Assembly: GCA_017849585.1 (NCBI GenBank)
Contig: JAFIGT010000033.1
Coordinates: 1 to 64,000, forward strand
Length of the DNA stretch: 64,000 nucleotides
Reading direction: 5' to 3'
Origin: Verrucomicrobium sp.
GTDB lineage: Bacteria; Verrucomicrobiota; Verrucomicrobiia; Methylacidiphilales; UBA1321
Shown piece after piece: positions 25,964 through 34,168 of the stretch. Position numbers and translations under genes: made by a program. Below the pieces are notes generated by a model. It worked only from the letters and a program-made list of their open reading frames with translations. It did not search any database and was not told the origin of the DNA. Numbering within the stretch: position 1 is the stretch's first letter; every line of letters starts with the position of its first letter.

Positions 25964-26359
25964 TTACTCGCCTTGCTCGGGGCGTTTGAAGTCGTCCTCG
26001 TAGCGGACGATGTCGGCCTGTTGCCAGTTGCCGAAGGCCACCTCGAGCACGCGCACCGGTTGGTCCGTTACACACGAGAGACGATGCTTTTCATTGGCAG
26101 CAATCCAGATTTCATCACCGGCCTTGTGAGCGCGGATCGTGTCACCCACTTGGACGAGTGCGCCATCGTCCAGCACAATCCATAACTCCGCGCGACCTGT
26201 GTGTGATTGCAGGCTGAGGCGTTGGCCGGGCTTCACGGTCATCAGACTGACAGTGCAGTCCTGATTGAAGGCATATTGCTTGAAGCTGCCCCACGGCCGC
26301 TCGACAAAATCCACCTTGGGTTTTGCATGGGGAATGGATTTGGTGATGTAGTGGTTCAT
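25964..26359 (-). CDS. Cupin of the type II phosphomannose isomerase family
   Basis: 131 residues from ATG 26359, which overlaps the preceding gene by 4 bp (ATGA coupling). Residues about 15-120 match the C-terminal cupin domain of mannose-1-phosphate guanylyltransferase/PMI enzymes: VERPWGSFKQYAFNQDCTVS, PGQRLSLQSHTGRAELWIVL, then GDEIWIAANEKHRLSCVTDQ. Here the domain stands alone, without the guanylyltransferase part. It could interconvert mannose-6-phosphate and fructose-6-phosphate or a related sugar phosphate. In this operon it sits between a cupin glucose-6-phosphate isomerase and a class I PMI, so its substrate is probably not simply mannose-6-phosphate. Confidence 0.8.
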   Translation of the reverse strand: MNHYITKSIPHAKPKVDFVERPWGSFKQYAFNQDCTVSLMTVKPGQRLSLQSHTGRAELWIVLDDGALVQVGDTIRAHKAGDEIWIAANEKHRLSCVTDQPVRVLEVAFGNWQQADIVRYEDDFKRPEQGE

Positions 26360-26937
26360 AAAGATTCACTCCGATTCATGCGCGGAAGCAGCGTCGGCTT
26401 TCCGGATTTCTCGATGACGATGTGACGGAAATTTTTCTCTGCGATAGCCTGGTAGTCGTGCCCCGCTTTAGCCGGGTAGACTCCGATATAGACCAATGGC
26501 TCGTTCCCGGTATTCATCGTGCGATGAGCGGTATGACCGGGTACGTAGATAATGGAGTTGGATGTGAGAGGCTCCATCCGACTATCGCCTGTGGATTCGT
26601 CCTCCAGTAACATCACGCCTTGACCGCGCAAACCGATATAGACTTCGGCTGCCGGTCGCCACGCATGCAGGTGGCCTTTCGTCATGAAGTATTCGTTGCC
26701 GATTTTTCCGGGATAGAGAACGCCAATTCCATAATGAAGATCGCCTTCACCCTGGCCGGGCTCCACGGCTGCAACGGCGTAAAGCAGTGGGTTCTCTGCG
26801 GCAAGGCGAGCTTCAAACGCGGAAGCATCGGCAAAGCAGCCTTTCAAATCGGAGAGTCTTCGTTCTACGCATTTGCCGGAAGTGAGTTCTCCGGTGGCGG
26901 CATTATAGTATTGGGTAAGATCGAATGGGGGGAGCAT
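26356..26937 (-). CDS. Cupin-type glucose-6-phosphate isomerase
   Basis: 193 residues from ATG 26937. The motifs match archaeal-type phosphoglucose isomerase (cupin PGI): HYGIGVLYPGKIGNEYFMTK, then KGHLHAWRPAAEVYIGLRGQ with the His, His and Glu metal ligands, and YVPGHTAHRTMNTGNEPLVY with the last His. It converts glucose-6-phosphate to fructose-6-phosphate with a bound metal. It starts 2 bp after the kinase gene and overlaps the next gene by 4 bp, so it is embedded in the operon. Its presence next to a BadF-type kinase suggests the kinase product is a hexose-6-phosphate. Confidence 0.88.
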   Translation of the reverse strand: MLPPFDLTQYYNAATGELTSGKCVERRLSDLKGCFADASAFEARLAAENPLLYAVAAVEPGQGEGDLHYGIGVLYPGKIGNEYFMTKGHLHAWRPAAEVYIGLRGQGVMLLEDESTGDSRMEPLTSNSIIYVPGHTAHRTMNTGNEPLVYIGVYPAKAGHDYQAIAEKNFRHIVIEKSGKPTLLPRMNRSESL

Positions 26938-26939
26938 GT

Positions 26940-27932
26940 CTATTCTTGGGTTTGTTCCGAGAGTCGGCGTAGTGATTCGAGTTGAAATGTGTGTTGGGCC
27001 TGTGCGGCTGCGATGGATAGAGCGCCGATGGCAGGACGCAGTTGGGTCGTATGAAAAATAGCTTGGGGGATTCGGGAGTGAATCGCGCTTTCGACTGGGA
27101 CGCGATACCGGGCGCTTTTTTCAAATAGTCCACCGATCAAGACTACATCGCATGGCTGTTGCGGGAAGAGGCGATGCGCGACGGCTTCCACCATGCGTGC
27201 CAATTCATCGGCTCCGGTAGTTACGATGGCTATGGCCGCTGCATCGCCTTGATGCGCCGCCTTCAAAACGAGCGTGGCCAAAGCGGCGACTTCATGACGG
27301 GCCAATCCCGGGCGATGCACTTTGGAAGAAAAATCGGCGACATTAGTCACGTCCAAGGTGCTGAAAAACAGGTTCTGCAAAAGCGAAGGAGCGATTCGAC
27401 CATCGGCGCTTTGACACGCTGCCGCCATGCCTTTCTGCGCCAAATCATAGCCACTGCCAAGATCGTCCAATAGCCGGTCCCAACCTCCCGCCTGCCACGA
27501 TTTTCCCTCAGCATTGCGGCCATAGCAGGATGAGCCCGTCCCAGCGATCACGGCGATGCCCGGTCGTCCGGCGAGGCCACCTTCAAGTGCAATGCGAATG
27601 TCGTGATCGACTCCGCACAGGCAGGAGGGTGAGAGATTCCAGCTCCGCGCCAGACGGAGGGCATGCGCGCGATCTTCGTCGGTGACCACGCCCGCCATTC
27701 CCAGAAAGAGGCTGCGGATCTGGTTGGTGTTGATTCCGGCATCGGCGCTGGCCATACGCACGGCTTCAAACATGTTCGTTCCGGCCTGATTCCATCCGGC
27801 GTGAGTGGGATTGGCGCCTGCTGCGTAGCCCCAACCGAAATTTTTTCCGTTGGTGGATAGAATTACGGCGCGGCTGGAAGTTCCCCCGGCGTCTACACCG
27901 CAATAGAAAGGGGGAATGTCATTTCGGTTCAT
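26940..27932 (-). CDS. BadF/BcrA-family sugar kinase (N-acetylglucosamine-kinase-like)
   Basis: 330 residues from ATG 27932, overlapping the end of the glycosidase gene by 4 bp. The ASKHA fold is visible: phosphate-1 loop CGVDAGGTSSRAVIL at residues 11-25, phosphate-2 loop AVIAGTGSSCYGRNAEGKSW around 130-150, GGWDRLLDDLGSGYDLAQKG, and an adenosine motif VVLIGGLFEKS near 262. This is the pattern of eukaryote-like GlcNAc/glucosamine kinases of the BadF/BadG/BcrA/BcrD ATPase family. It probably phosphorylates the sugar freed by the upstream secreted enzyme, giving a 6-phosphate for the three isomerases downstream. Whether the sugar is glucose, mannose or an amino sugar cannot be read from sequence. 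There is no deacetylase or deaminase (NagA/NagB) in the operon, which argues against GlcNAc. Confidence 0.85.
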   Translation of the reverse strand: MNRNDIPPFYCGVDAGGTSSRAVILSTNGKNFGWGYAAGANPTHAGWNQAGTNMFEAVRMASADAGINTNQIRSLFLGMAGVVTDEDRAHALRLARSWNLSPSCLCGVDHDIRIALEGGLAGRPGIAVIAGTGSSCYGRNAEGKSWQAGGWDRLLDDLGSGYDLAQKGMAAACQSADGRIAPSLLQNLFFSTLDVTNVADFSSKVHRPGLARHEVAALATLVLKAAHQGDAAAIAIVTTGADELARMVEAVAHRLFPQQPCDVVLIGGLFEKSARYRVPVESAIHSRIPQAIFHTTQLRPAIGALSIAAAQAQHTFQLESLRRLSEQTQE

Positions 27933-30625
27933 TCGACCTCCACGATTTCAAAAAAGGGCGTCGGCCCTGCCTTCGAGAGTTGATGGGTATCAATCGCGAG
28001 CGAGAGCGTTTTATCCTCGATCTGGATGGGTATTTCCTCGGCGCGCTCGCCATTGAGTTTGAGCGCGTAGGCTACCATCTTTTTGGGTGCAGTCGCCCGT
28101 GTCAGCGTCATTTTGAATTGTCCGGTGCGACAAAGCACCGGCAGGTGGCCAAGACTGAGGAGCTTGTCTTCGCTACTATCGGTGAATTTCATGCCGGTGT
28201 TGCGTGCGTCGGTAGAGATCACCAGCAACAGGCGCGTCGCTTCGCGCACGGTCTTTCGGCTGTCGAGCGAGGCCAACGTAATCGAGGCGGGAATAGAGCA
28301 CTGATCGATCGTCATCGCATCAAGGCGCGCTTTCTTGTCACTCTTCAGGACCGCTCCTTCGAGGCGCGGCGTGCGGACGAAAAGCTCGCCTCCAGTCTGG
28401 GTGCGCAGCGTCACTTCGCCCGTATCGCTTTCGAGAACGCCGGCGGTGGGGTTGCTTTTGTTGGGGGTGGGTAGCACTTTGAGTTCCTTTAACTTTGCGA
28501 CAATAGCGGTGAGCTGGCCCGTGCTGTCGGACTTCGTCACGTCGGAGAACCAGATGCTGCCGCCTATGGAAGCCATCTTGTCCGGCGACACGCTCAGTAC
28601 GGTGGGATAGGGGAATTGCTTGGGTCCATAGGTGATCCCCACTCGGCAGAGCACCCACAAGCGCGAAAGTTCATCGTCGAGCGCCTTCATGGCGCGGCCG
28701 GCATAAATGAATTCGTCCGTCAGAGGAATTTCAATGGTATGGGACGACATCGCAACATCGCCCCGTCGGAACAGCAGCGCTGCGACGGCCTCGGAAGCGC
28801 GAATGACGGGATCATCCCCCACATGAAACCACAGCAAGGCTGATCCGGAATCGACGACTTGCGTGGCATGACAGGTCAGCGAACTCCATCCTTGCAGTGC
28901 CGCGCCCGTGCCATGCAGCAGACCTTGCTCATGACGGTACGGATTCCAAAACACGAGACCAAATTCCGTATTCACAAAGGGACGATCAAGGAAGCGCGCC
29001 ATCGTCTGGTTTTTGAAACTGGAGCCGCCGTCGGCCAACGCGCTGTTTTGGTTTACCTCGGTGTTGGGTCCGAAGTGGGGATGCGCGTGATAGGCGTTCA
29101 TCGTCACGACGGGATAAAGCGCGCGCGCGGGCACAGTGCCAATGCGAGTTCGCATGTTGTAATTCGAGATAAGTCCCGTAAAACCGAGTTCGCGCAATGT
29201 CGTTAGATACCACTGCGCCATTTCCACTTCCATGTCTCCGCAACACCTGGCCATGTCGCGACCCGCAGGTGTATCGGAAAGGACAGTCGGTGCTGCGATG
29301 GAGGGGACATCTGTGAAGCTGCCATTTTCCGGTAGTTCAGTCGCGCCACATTTGCCGCCCCACGCTGCGCGCATTTTTTTGTAATCGCCGTACTTTTGGG
29401 CGAGGAACGCCTGCCAGACAAGATCGAACTCCTTCCCATAGTTGCGTTGTTCGAAGAGAATTTCCTGTTCGTTCAGGCACGATGCGATGGCCAGTGCCGG
29501 ATCGTTCTTCAGCGGCAATTGCGTATAGGGATTCACATCGTTGAGCAACCGAGTGACCGCCGCTTTCCAGTTGGCGCGAAAATTCGAATTCACATACATT
29601 TGCGCCTTGGTGTTATAGCCCCCTTGCTTCGGTGCGGACTGCAACTTGCCATTCGCGTAGCCGACAAAGGAGGTCATGAAATCGAGATTCCAGTACACAC
29701 CATGTTTCTTGAGTTGCGCCAGCAGCAGGTGGTAGCGGTCGAGCGCGCGGAGATCGAAGGTAATATCTTCCGGTTTGTCCGGCAGGGTATACCGCTCTAA
29801 TTCCGGAGGTAATTTCTTGAGCGCGGCGGCCTTGTCGTTGCCATTGATGAGATTGTCGAAAAACGGAAAGCGGACGAGATTGTAACCTTGCCGAGCGACG
29901 GCGGCGGCGAACTCCGCGATTTCGACGTCACTCCAGTTTCGAAAACTGGCCGGGGGCTCGAGTTGCACTGAGAAAAACCGGGCGGCGTTGTCCGGCTTCG
30001 AGGCGAAGGCCAACTCCCCTTTTTTATTCACGATGACGCGACCATAAGTTCCAGCGGGGACTTGATCGAAGAAGGGTGAGAAATCGAGCGCAGAACCGGG
30101 CTTGATGTAAAGATCCGTGGTATCAAGCGCCTTCCAGACCACCGGTGAGGCCGATATGGCGCTCTTCACTTGCGAAACGGGAATGACCTTCAAAGAACGC
30201 ATACGAACTTCGCCGCTTGTCGGAAAATTGTCGAAGACAATCAAAGGCAGATTAATCCGAGGCAACGAGGTGGCACTTACAGCAAAACGAAGCGTGAATG
30301 GTTGCCATGTGGGAGTGAGGTGAATTGTCTGTGCTGGGGAAAGGTGGGCGTAGGGCGGGGCAAAGTTGGAGATCAGCAAGCGCGCGCTGAGTGGAACCGT
30401 GCTCTGCGCCTCGAATTGCAGGGCGATCGTTTGGCCCGCCGCTACCTCGGCATTCCCAGCCATGCCGACGGCAGGAGGCCACTCGCTTTTTTTTTCGGTA
30501 AAATGAATGACGATTTCCCCATTAGACACCTCCGCTTTGGCGCCATTCCGTGCAGAGAGATCCTGAGCCGGGACAGTTTCGGCGATCAAACCGAGACTCA
30601 GCAGAAATAGTAGCAGCGGGCGCAT
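27929..30625 (-). CDS. Secreted clan GH-A-like glycosidase with N-terminal beta-sandwich domain
   Basis: 898 residues from ATG 30625. Domain order: signal peptide MRPLLLFLLSLGLIAETVPA; carbohydrate-binding-like beta domain about 22-150 (NGAKAEVSNGEIVIHFTEKK ... NLPLIVFDNFPTSGEV); linker; TIM-barrel-like catalytic domain about 165-620; C-terminal beta-rich part. The acid/base candidate is Glu386 in CLNEQEILFE and the nucleophile candidate Glu554 in FVNTEFGLVF, at the spacing usual for clan GH-A (GH5-like) enzymes. The residue after Glu386 is Gln, where GH-A members and the paralogue at 62538 have Pro. It is the first gene of the kinase/isomerase operon and divergent from the DeoR regulator. 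Activity and substrate are unknown; I could not assign a GH family number. Confidence 0.75.
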   Translation of the reverse strand: MRPLLLFLLSLGLIAETVPAQDLSARNGAKAEVSNGEIVIHFTEKKSEWPPAVGMAGNAEVAAGQTIALQFEAQSTVPLSARLLISNFAPPYAHLSPAQTIHLTPTWQPFTLRFAVSATSLPRINLPLIVFDNFPTSGEVRMRSLKVIPVSQVKSAISASPVVWKALDTTDLYIKPGSALDFSPFFDQVPAGTYGRVIVNKKGELAFASKPDNAARFFSVQLEPPASFRNWSDVEIAEFAAAVARQGYNLVRFPFFDNLINGNDKAAALKKLPPELERYTLPDKPEDITFDLRALDRYHLLLAQLKKHGVYWNLDFMTSFVGYANGKLQSAPKQGGYNTKAQMYVNSNFRANWKAAVTRLLNDVNPYTQLPLKNDPALAIASCLNEQEILFEQRNYGKEFDLVWQAFLAQKYGDYKKMRAAWGGKCGATELPENGSFTDVPSIAAPTVLSDTPAGRDMARCCGDMEVEMAQWYLTTLRELGFTGLISNYNMRTRIGTVPARALYPVVTMNAYHAHPHFGPNTEVNQNSALADGGSSFKNQTMARFLDRPFVNTEFGLVFWNPYRHEQGLLHGTGAALQGWSSLTCHATQVVDSGSALLWFHVGDDPVIRASEAVAALLFRRGDVAMSSHTIEIPLTDEFIYAGRAMKALDDELSRLWVLCRVGITYGPKQFPYPTVLSVSPDKMASIGGSIWFSDVTKSDSTGQLTAIVAKLKELKVLPTPNKSNPTAGVLESDTGEVTLRTQTGGELFVRTPRLEGAVLKSDKKARLDAMTIDQCSIPASITLASLDSRKTVREATRLLLVISTDARNTGMKFTDSSEDKLLSLGHLPVLCRTGQFKMTLTRATAPKKMVAYALKLNGERAEEIPIQIEDKTLSLAIDTHQLSKAGPTPFFEIVEVE

Positions 30626-30701
30626 GGAAGGGTTTGGGTGGAAATGAAATCAGGATCGATTCGTCGAAATAAAAATACGCTGCCTCGCAGGGTCCGGCAA
30701 A

Positions 30702-30745
30702 AACAATGTTTCTTTATTTTAAATATTGTTAAAATTTATAACATT
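30702..30745. promoter_or_regulatory. Candidate DeoR operator in divergent promoter region
   Basis: The 136-bp region between the divergent starts at 30625 and 30762 contains aacaat (30702-30707) facing attgtt (30725-30730), and aatgtt (705-710) facing aacatt (740-745), in very AT-rich DNA. Repeated short inverted words of this kind are typical of DeoR/GlpR operators. Binding by the neighbour is inference. Confidence 0.45.
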
Positions 30746-30761
30746 CGGTATTTCTTCGTTC

Positions 30762-31529
30762 ATGCCCAAGTTGCTCTCCGATCAACGCCTCAAATGGCTC
30801 CGTCATGAACTGGCCCGTCAGGGCAACTTGCGGGTTCGGGATGCGGCGGCGCAACTCGGAGTTACGGTGATGACGGTATGGCGTGACCTGCAGCAACTGG
30901 AGACGTTGGGCGAGGTTCGCCGCGTCCATGGAGGCGCCCTGCCCGCTCTGCCCGCCGATGAACAGGAGCCCGATTACACCGCCAAGGCGGCGGCAGCTAC
31001 GGAGGATCGATTGAAACTGGCGCGTTACGCCGCTCGTCGGTTTCCCCGCGCGGGACAATCCATTTCCATTGAAGGAGGAACGACGGCGATCAGCATGCTT
31101 TCGCACATCGAATCACCCCATCTCACGATTCTCACCAATAGCGTGGAAGCGATGCGGCAGACGCGTTCCACCGACACGGTGCTCGGCTGCGGCGGCATTT
31201 ATCGTCACGTATCGCGTACTTTTGTCGGACCACAGGCGGTCGATTTTTTTCGCACGCACCGCAGTGATCTCTGCGTGATCAGTGCCACCGGGTTCAGGGT
31301 CGAAACCGGGCTGACCGATCCTAACCCGATGGAAATCGAAGTGAAGCAAGCCATGTGTGATGCCTCGGCCAAAGTGGTTCTTCTCCTTGATCGTTCCAAG
31401 TTCGGCAAGCGTTCCCTCAGCAAGGTGCTGGATCTGCAGAAAGTACACACACTTGTGACAAATGAAGGTATTCCGGCGGCGGAACTCAAACCATTCCGTC
31501 GCGCGGGAGTGTGTATTGAGTTGGTCTGA
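30762..31529 (+). CDS. DeoR/GlpR-family transcriptional regulator
   Basis: 255 residues from ATG 30762 (MPKLLSDQRLKWLRHELARQ). The N-terminal DeoR-type winged helix-turn-helix spans residues 1-60 (VRDAAAQLGVTVMTVWRDLQ ... LGEVRRVHGGAL). The C-terminal DeoRC sugar-phosphate-binding domain begins with FPRAGQSISIEGGTTAISML and contains VISATGFRVETGLTDPNPME and KVVLLLDRSKFGKRSLSKVL. Such regulators repress sugar operons and release DNA on binding a phosphorylated sugar. It is divergent from the glycosidase/kinase/isomerase operon and is its probable regulator. A frame extension to 30726 exists but runs into the operator region, so the ATG at 30762 is preferred. Confidence 0.92.
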   Translation: MPKLLSDQRLKWLRHELARQGNLRVRDAAAQLGVTVMTVWRDLQQLETLGEVRRVHGGALPALPADEQEPDYTAKAAAATEDRLKLARYAARRFPRAGQSISIEGGTTAISMLSHIESPHLTILTNSVEAMRQTRSTDTVLGCGGIYRHVSRTFVGPQAVDFFRTHRSDLCVISATGFRVETGLTDPNPMEIEVKQAMCDASAKVVLLLDRSKFGKRSLSKVLDLQKVHTLVTNEGIPAAELKPFRRAGVCIELV

Positions 31530-31639
31530 GTGCTCGCAAGCGGCTTCATGGTGGCGTAATAAAACTGGCGCTAACCTGCGGGGAGATCACGAATGAGGAT
31601 TTACAGTTGCCGGTAAAATGACGATAATCTTCCTACTGG

Positions 31640-32467
31640 ATGAGTAGGAAGCGCCACGATCGAGGTTCTGCGGTAGTCAGGCCGCCAAGGCGCTCTCATG
31701 CCGGTTTTACCTTGATTGAGCTCCTCACGACGGTGGGGATCGTTGCCATCCTCGCGGCCCTGATGATACCGATGGCGCAAAATAGCATCGAGGCGGCGCG
31801 ATCCTCGGGTTGCCTGACCAATCTCCGCCAGATCGGCGTTGCCACGGCGGCCTACGTCAGCGAAAACGATGGCGCCGTCGTTCCGTCCTCGCTCACTGTT
31901 TCGGGTGTTACTCTTCCGGTTCGCTGGCGCGCATTTTTGCAGCCGTACATTCCTTCGCGTGACATGAAGACCTTTATCTGTCCTTCCTATCTCATCGATG
32001 TGAAATTCATGCAGACCAACGATTTGAATTTTCGCATTACGACCGGACTACAACCCTGCTCCTACGATATTAATAGTTACTACAACGCGGCCAATGGTCT
32101 GTACCCTCCCGGCGTGCACGACACCTTCAATGGCTATCTCAATCTCCATCGAAAGCTGGCTGTTGTTCCGAATCCGAGTCGCAACATCTATATCTTCGAT
32201 GTGGGCATTCCCGACAGCATTTCGGTGCCCTATCCCCAGTGGACCGAGAACGGACGCGGTCGCCTGGCCACCTGTTTCAGTTCACTGATGCCCAACTTGT
32301 GGACAGCGCGTAACTGGTGCATTTATCCGCGCCATAAAAAAGGGACCAAGGTCAACGCGCTCTTTTACGACGGGCACGTGGCGAGTCTCGATTTCGTGCG
32401 CGATATTGTGAATAGTCCTCCGGGCAATGAGAATTGTCTCTACGATTTTCAAGGAGGTTTTAAATGA
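31640..32467 (+). CDS. Prepilin-like secreted protein (type II secretion/pseudopilin-like, H-X9-DG type)
   Basis: 275 residues from ATG 31640. After a basic leader (RPPRRSHAG) comes the prepilin cleavage/methylation site G-FTLIELLTTVGIVAILAALM, then a helix, a globular part and the C-terminal RHKKGTKVNALFYDGHVASL, the H-X9-DG-like motif of the DUF1559-like proteins abundant in Planctomycetes, Verrucomicrobia and Lentisphaerae. Leader cleavage by a prepilin peptidase and display at the membrane or in a pseudopilus is expected. It overlaps the next gene (a secreted glycosidase) by 4 bp, so the two are translationally coupled. That coupling suggests it helps place or export the glycosidase, but the mechanism is unknown. 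Confidence 0.88.
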   Translation: MSRKRHDRGSAVVRPPRRSHAGFTLIELLTTVGIVAILAALMIPMAQNSIEAARSSGCLTNLRQIGVATAAYVSENDGAVVPSSLTVSGVTLPVRWRAFLQPYIPSRDMKTFICPSYLIDVKFMQTNDLNFRITTGLQPCSYDINSYYNAANGLYPPGVHDTFNGYLNLHRKLAVVPNPSRNIYIFDVGIPDSISVPYPQWTENGRGRLATCFSSLMPNLWTARNWCIYPRHKKGTKVNALFYDGHVASLDFVRDIVNSPPGNENCLYDFQGGFK

Positions 32468-33909
32468 AACGGCCATTGGCGGTGACGGTTCTTGGGATGT
32501 GGATGCTCAGTCAGGTATTCGGCTTGGCGCAATCGATGACGGTGGCCGAGCCTTCCCAGGTCAATCCACTCGATGGCCCCTTCCTCGGTTTTGGCGCGGA
32601 ATGGGACGGGCGTGGTTATGCTTACACCAAGTTCACGGAGGAGGATTGGAAGCTGGTGCAGGAACGAATCCAATGGATGCGGCTTCCGCTGGTTCGGATC
32701 ATGATGCAGGCCAGCTGGTGCTATACCGGGAACGGAGCTTACCAGTGGGACGGCGAAGCAATGCGGATCTTACAGCGACAGCTCGATTTCTGCGAGGCGC
32801 AGGGAATCACGGTCCTGCTGACCGATTGGGGAGTGAATGACAACTGGATGCGTATCCCCGATATTAAGCGGATGGATGACCCGAAGTACGCGGAGATCAT
32901 CGGTACTTACCTCGACTACCTGCTCAACGAGAAAAAATACACCTGCCTCAAATACTTCATTTTCGTCAATGAACCGGGGCGTCCGGCCACGCGCGACGAA
33001 TGGCTCGCGGGGCTGGCCAACGTGGCGGCAGAGTTGAAGAAACGTGGTTTGGATCAGCGTATTCGACTCACCGCTCCAGACCAATCTGGCAATCGCTACG
33101 ACCTGCTTCCCGCCACCATCGAAAAACTGGGCTACGCTCTGGGCGCGTACGATCTTCACCTGTACGCCAATCAAAACAAAGGCCATGCCACCACGGCCGA
33201 AGCGGCACGCAGCGGCGACATTCGCCGTCATTTTACCGAAGCATGGAAACTGGCTCGCACGATGGATCCCGACCGCAGTAAGCCACTGATTATTGCGGAA
33301 GCGGGCTACTGGTCTGAACCGCCGGAGGTGGCGAAACGCGCGGACGCCGCCACGAACAGTTGGCACCGGGATTGGCGCTATGGTTTTTTCATGGCGCAGT
33401 ATGCGATTCAAGCCGTGGAAGCGGGTTCCTGGGGCGTCTCGGCCTGGATGCTCGATGATACGTCGCACTTGAATTTCAGTTGGGGCATGTGGGCGAGCAA
33501 GAAGGAGGACTTTGCGCTCAAGCCGTGGTTCTACGTCTGGGCGTTGCTGAGCCGCTCCTTTCCGCCCGGTGCCACCATTTCGCTTGTGACTGATACCCCG
33601 CCCGGGATTCAAATTCTGGCGGCCAGACTCCCCGGCCTCGACTCGAAAATCGGTCGCGAGCGCTGGTCCTTGTGTGTGGTCAATACGGAGAAAAATGAAG
33701 TGAAATTTGCACTTCGTCTGTCTGGATCCGGCGTCATCGAAACGGACTGCTATCTCTATTCGGAGAAGCAAGCTGCGACTGATGCCAAAGGGATGCCCCA
33801 ACCGGGCGAACGCCGCTCCATGGCTTGGGACAAAGGAGAACTCCTGTCATGTCCGCCCGAGAGCGTGCTTTTCTTCGTGCCGAGCTCTTGGAATGTGTCG
33901 AACAAGTGA
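32464..33909 (+). CDS. Secreted clan GH-A glycosidase (GH5/GH39-like)
   Basis: 481 residues from ATG 32464, with a strong AAGGAGG ribosome site inside the previous gene. The signal peptide is residues 1-23 (LAVTVLGMWMLSQVFGLAQS). The TIM-barrel catalytic domain (about 35-400) has acid/base candidate Glu170 in YFIFVNEPGR and nucleophile candidate Glu279 in PLIIAEAGYW, giving the usual spacing of retaining clan-A enzymes. WMRLPLVRIMMQASWCYTGN near residue 71 is the conserved Arg strand region. A small beta domain ends the protein. It is translationally coupled to the prepilin-like gene upstream. Substrate unknown. Confidence 0.82.
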   Translation: MKRPLAVTVLGMWMLSQVFGLAQSMTVAEPSQVNPLDGPFLGFGAEWDGRGYAYTKFTEEDWKLVQERIQWMRLPLVRIMMQASWCYTGNGAYQWDGEAMRILQRQLDFCEAQGITVLLTDWGVNDNWMRIPDIKRMDDPKYAEIIGTYLDYLLNEKKYTCLKYFIFVNEPGRPATRDEWLAGLANVAAELKKRGLDQRIRLTAPDQSGNRYDLLPATIEKLGYALGAYDLHLYANQNKGHATTAEAARSGDIRRHFTEAWKLARTMDPDRSKPLIIAEAGYWSEPPEVAKRADAATNSWHRDWRYGFFMAQYAIQAVEAGSWGVSAWMLDDTSHLNFSWGMWASKKEDFALKPWFYVWALLSRSFPPGATISLVTDTPPGIQILAARLPGLDSKIGRERWSLCVVNTEKNEVKFALRLSGSGVIETDCYLYSEKQAATDAKGMPQPGERRSMAWDKGELLSCPPESVLFFVPSSWNVSNK

Positions 33910-34168
33910 CGAATCCATAAAGGAGCAATCCTAATCCTCCCCGCTGTTCATACGGCGACAGCCAAAAGACTCGCGAGAGTGCAATTTGCAATACGGCCGT
34001 TGGCAATGTTGTAAAATGCCCGTTTTAAAGCAGAGACCTAAGTAGCGGCTTTGATGCTATTTATGGCCTTAATGGATAATAAATTCCCTTATTTATGGTT
34101 GTTATGAAAAATGCGGCTAATGTGGAACGGCCCCTGCACGACCTTCAGTCTGAACTCCATCACAACTT

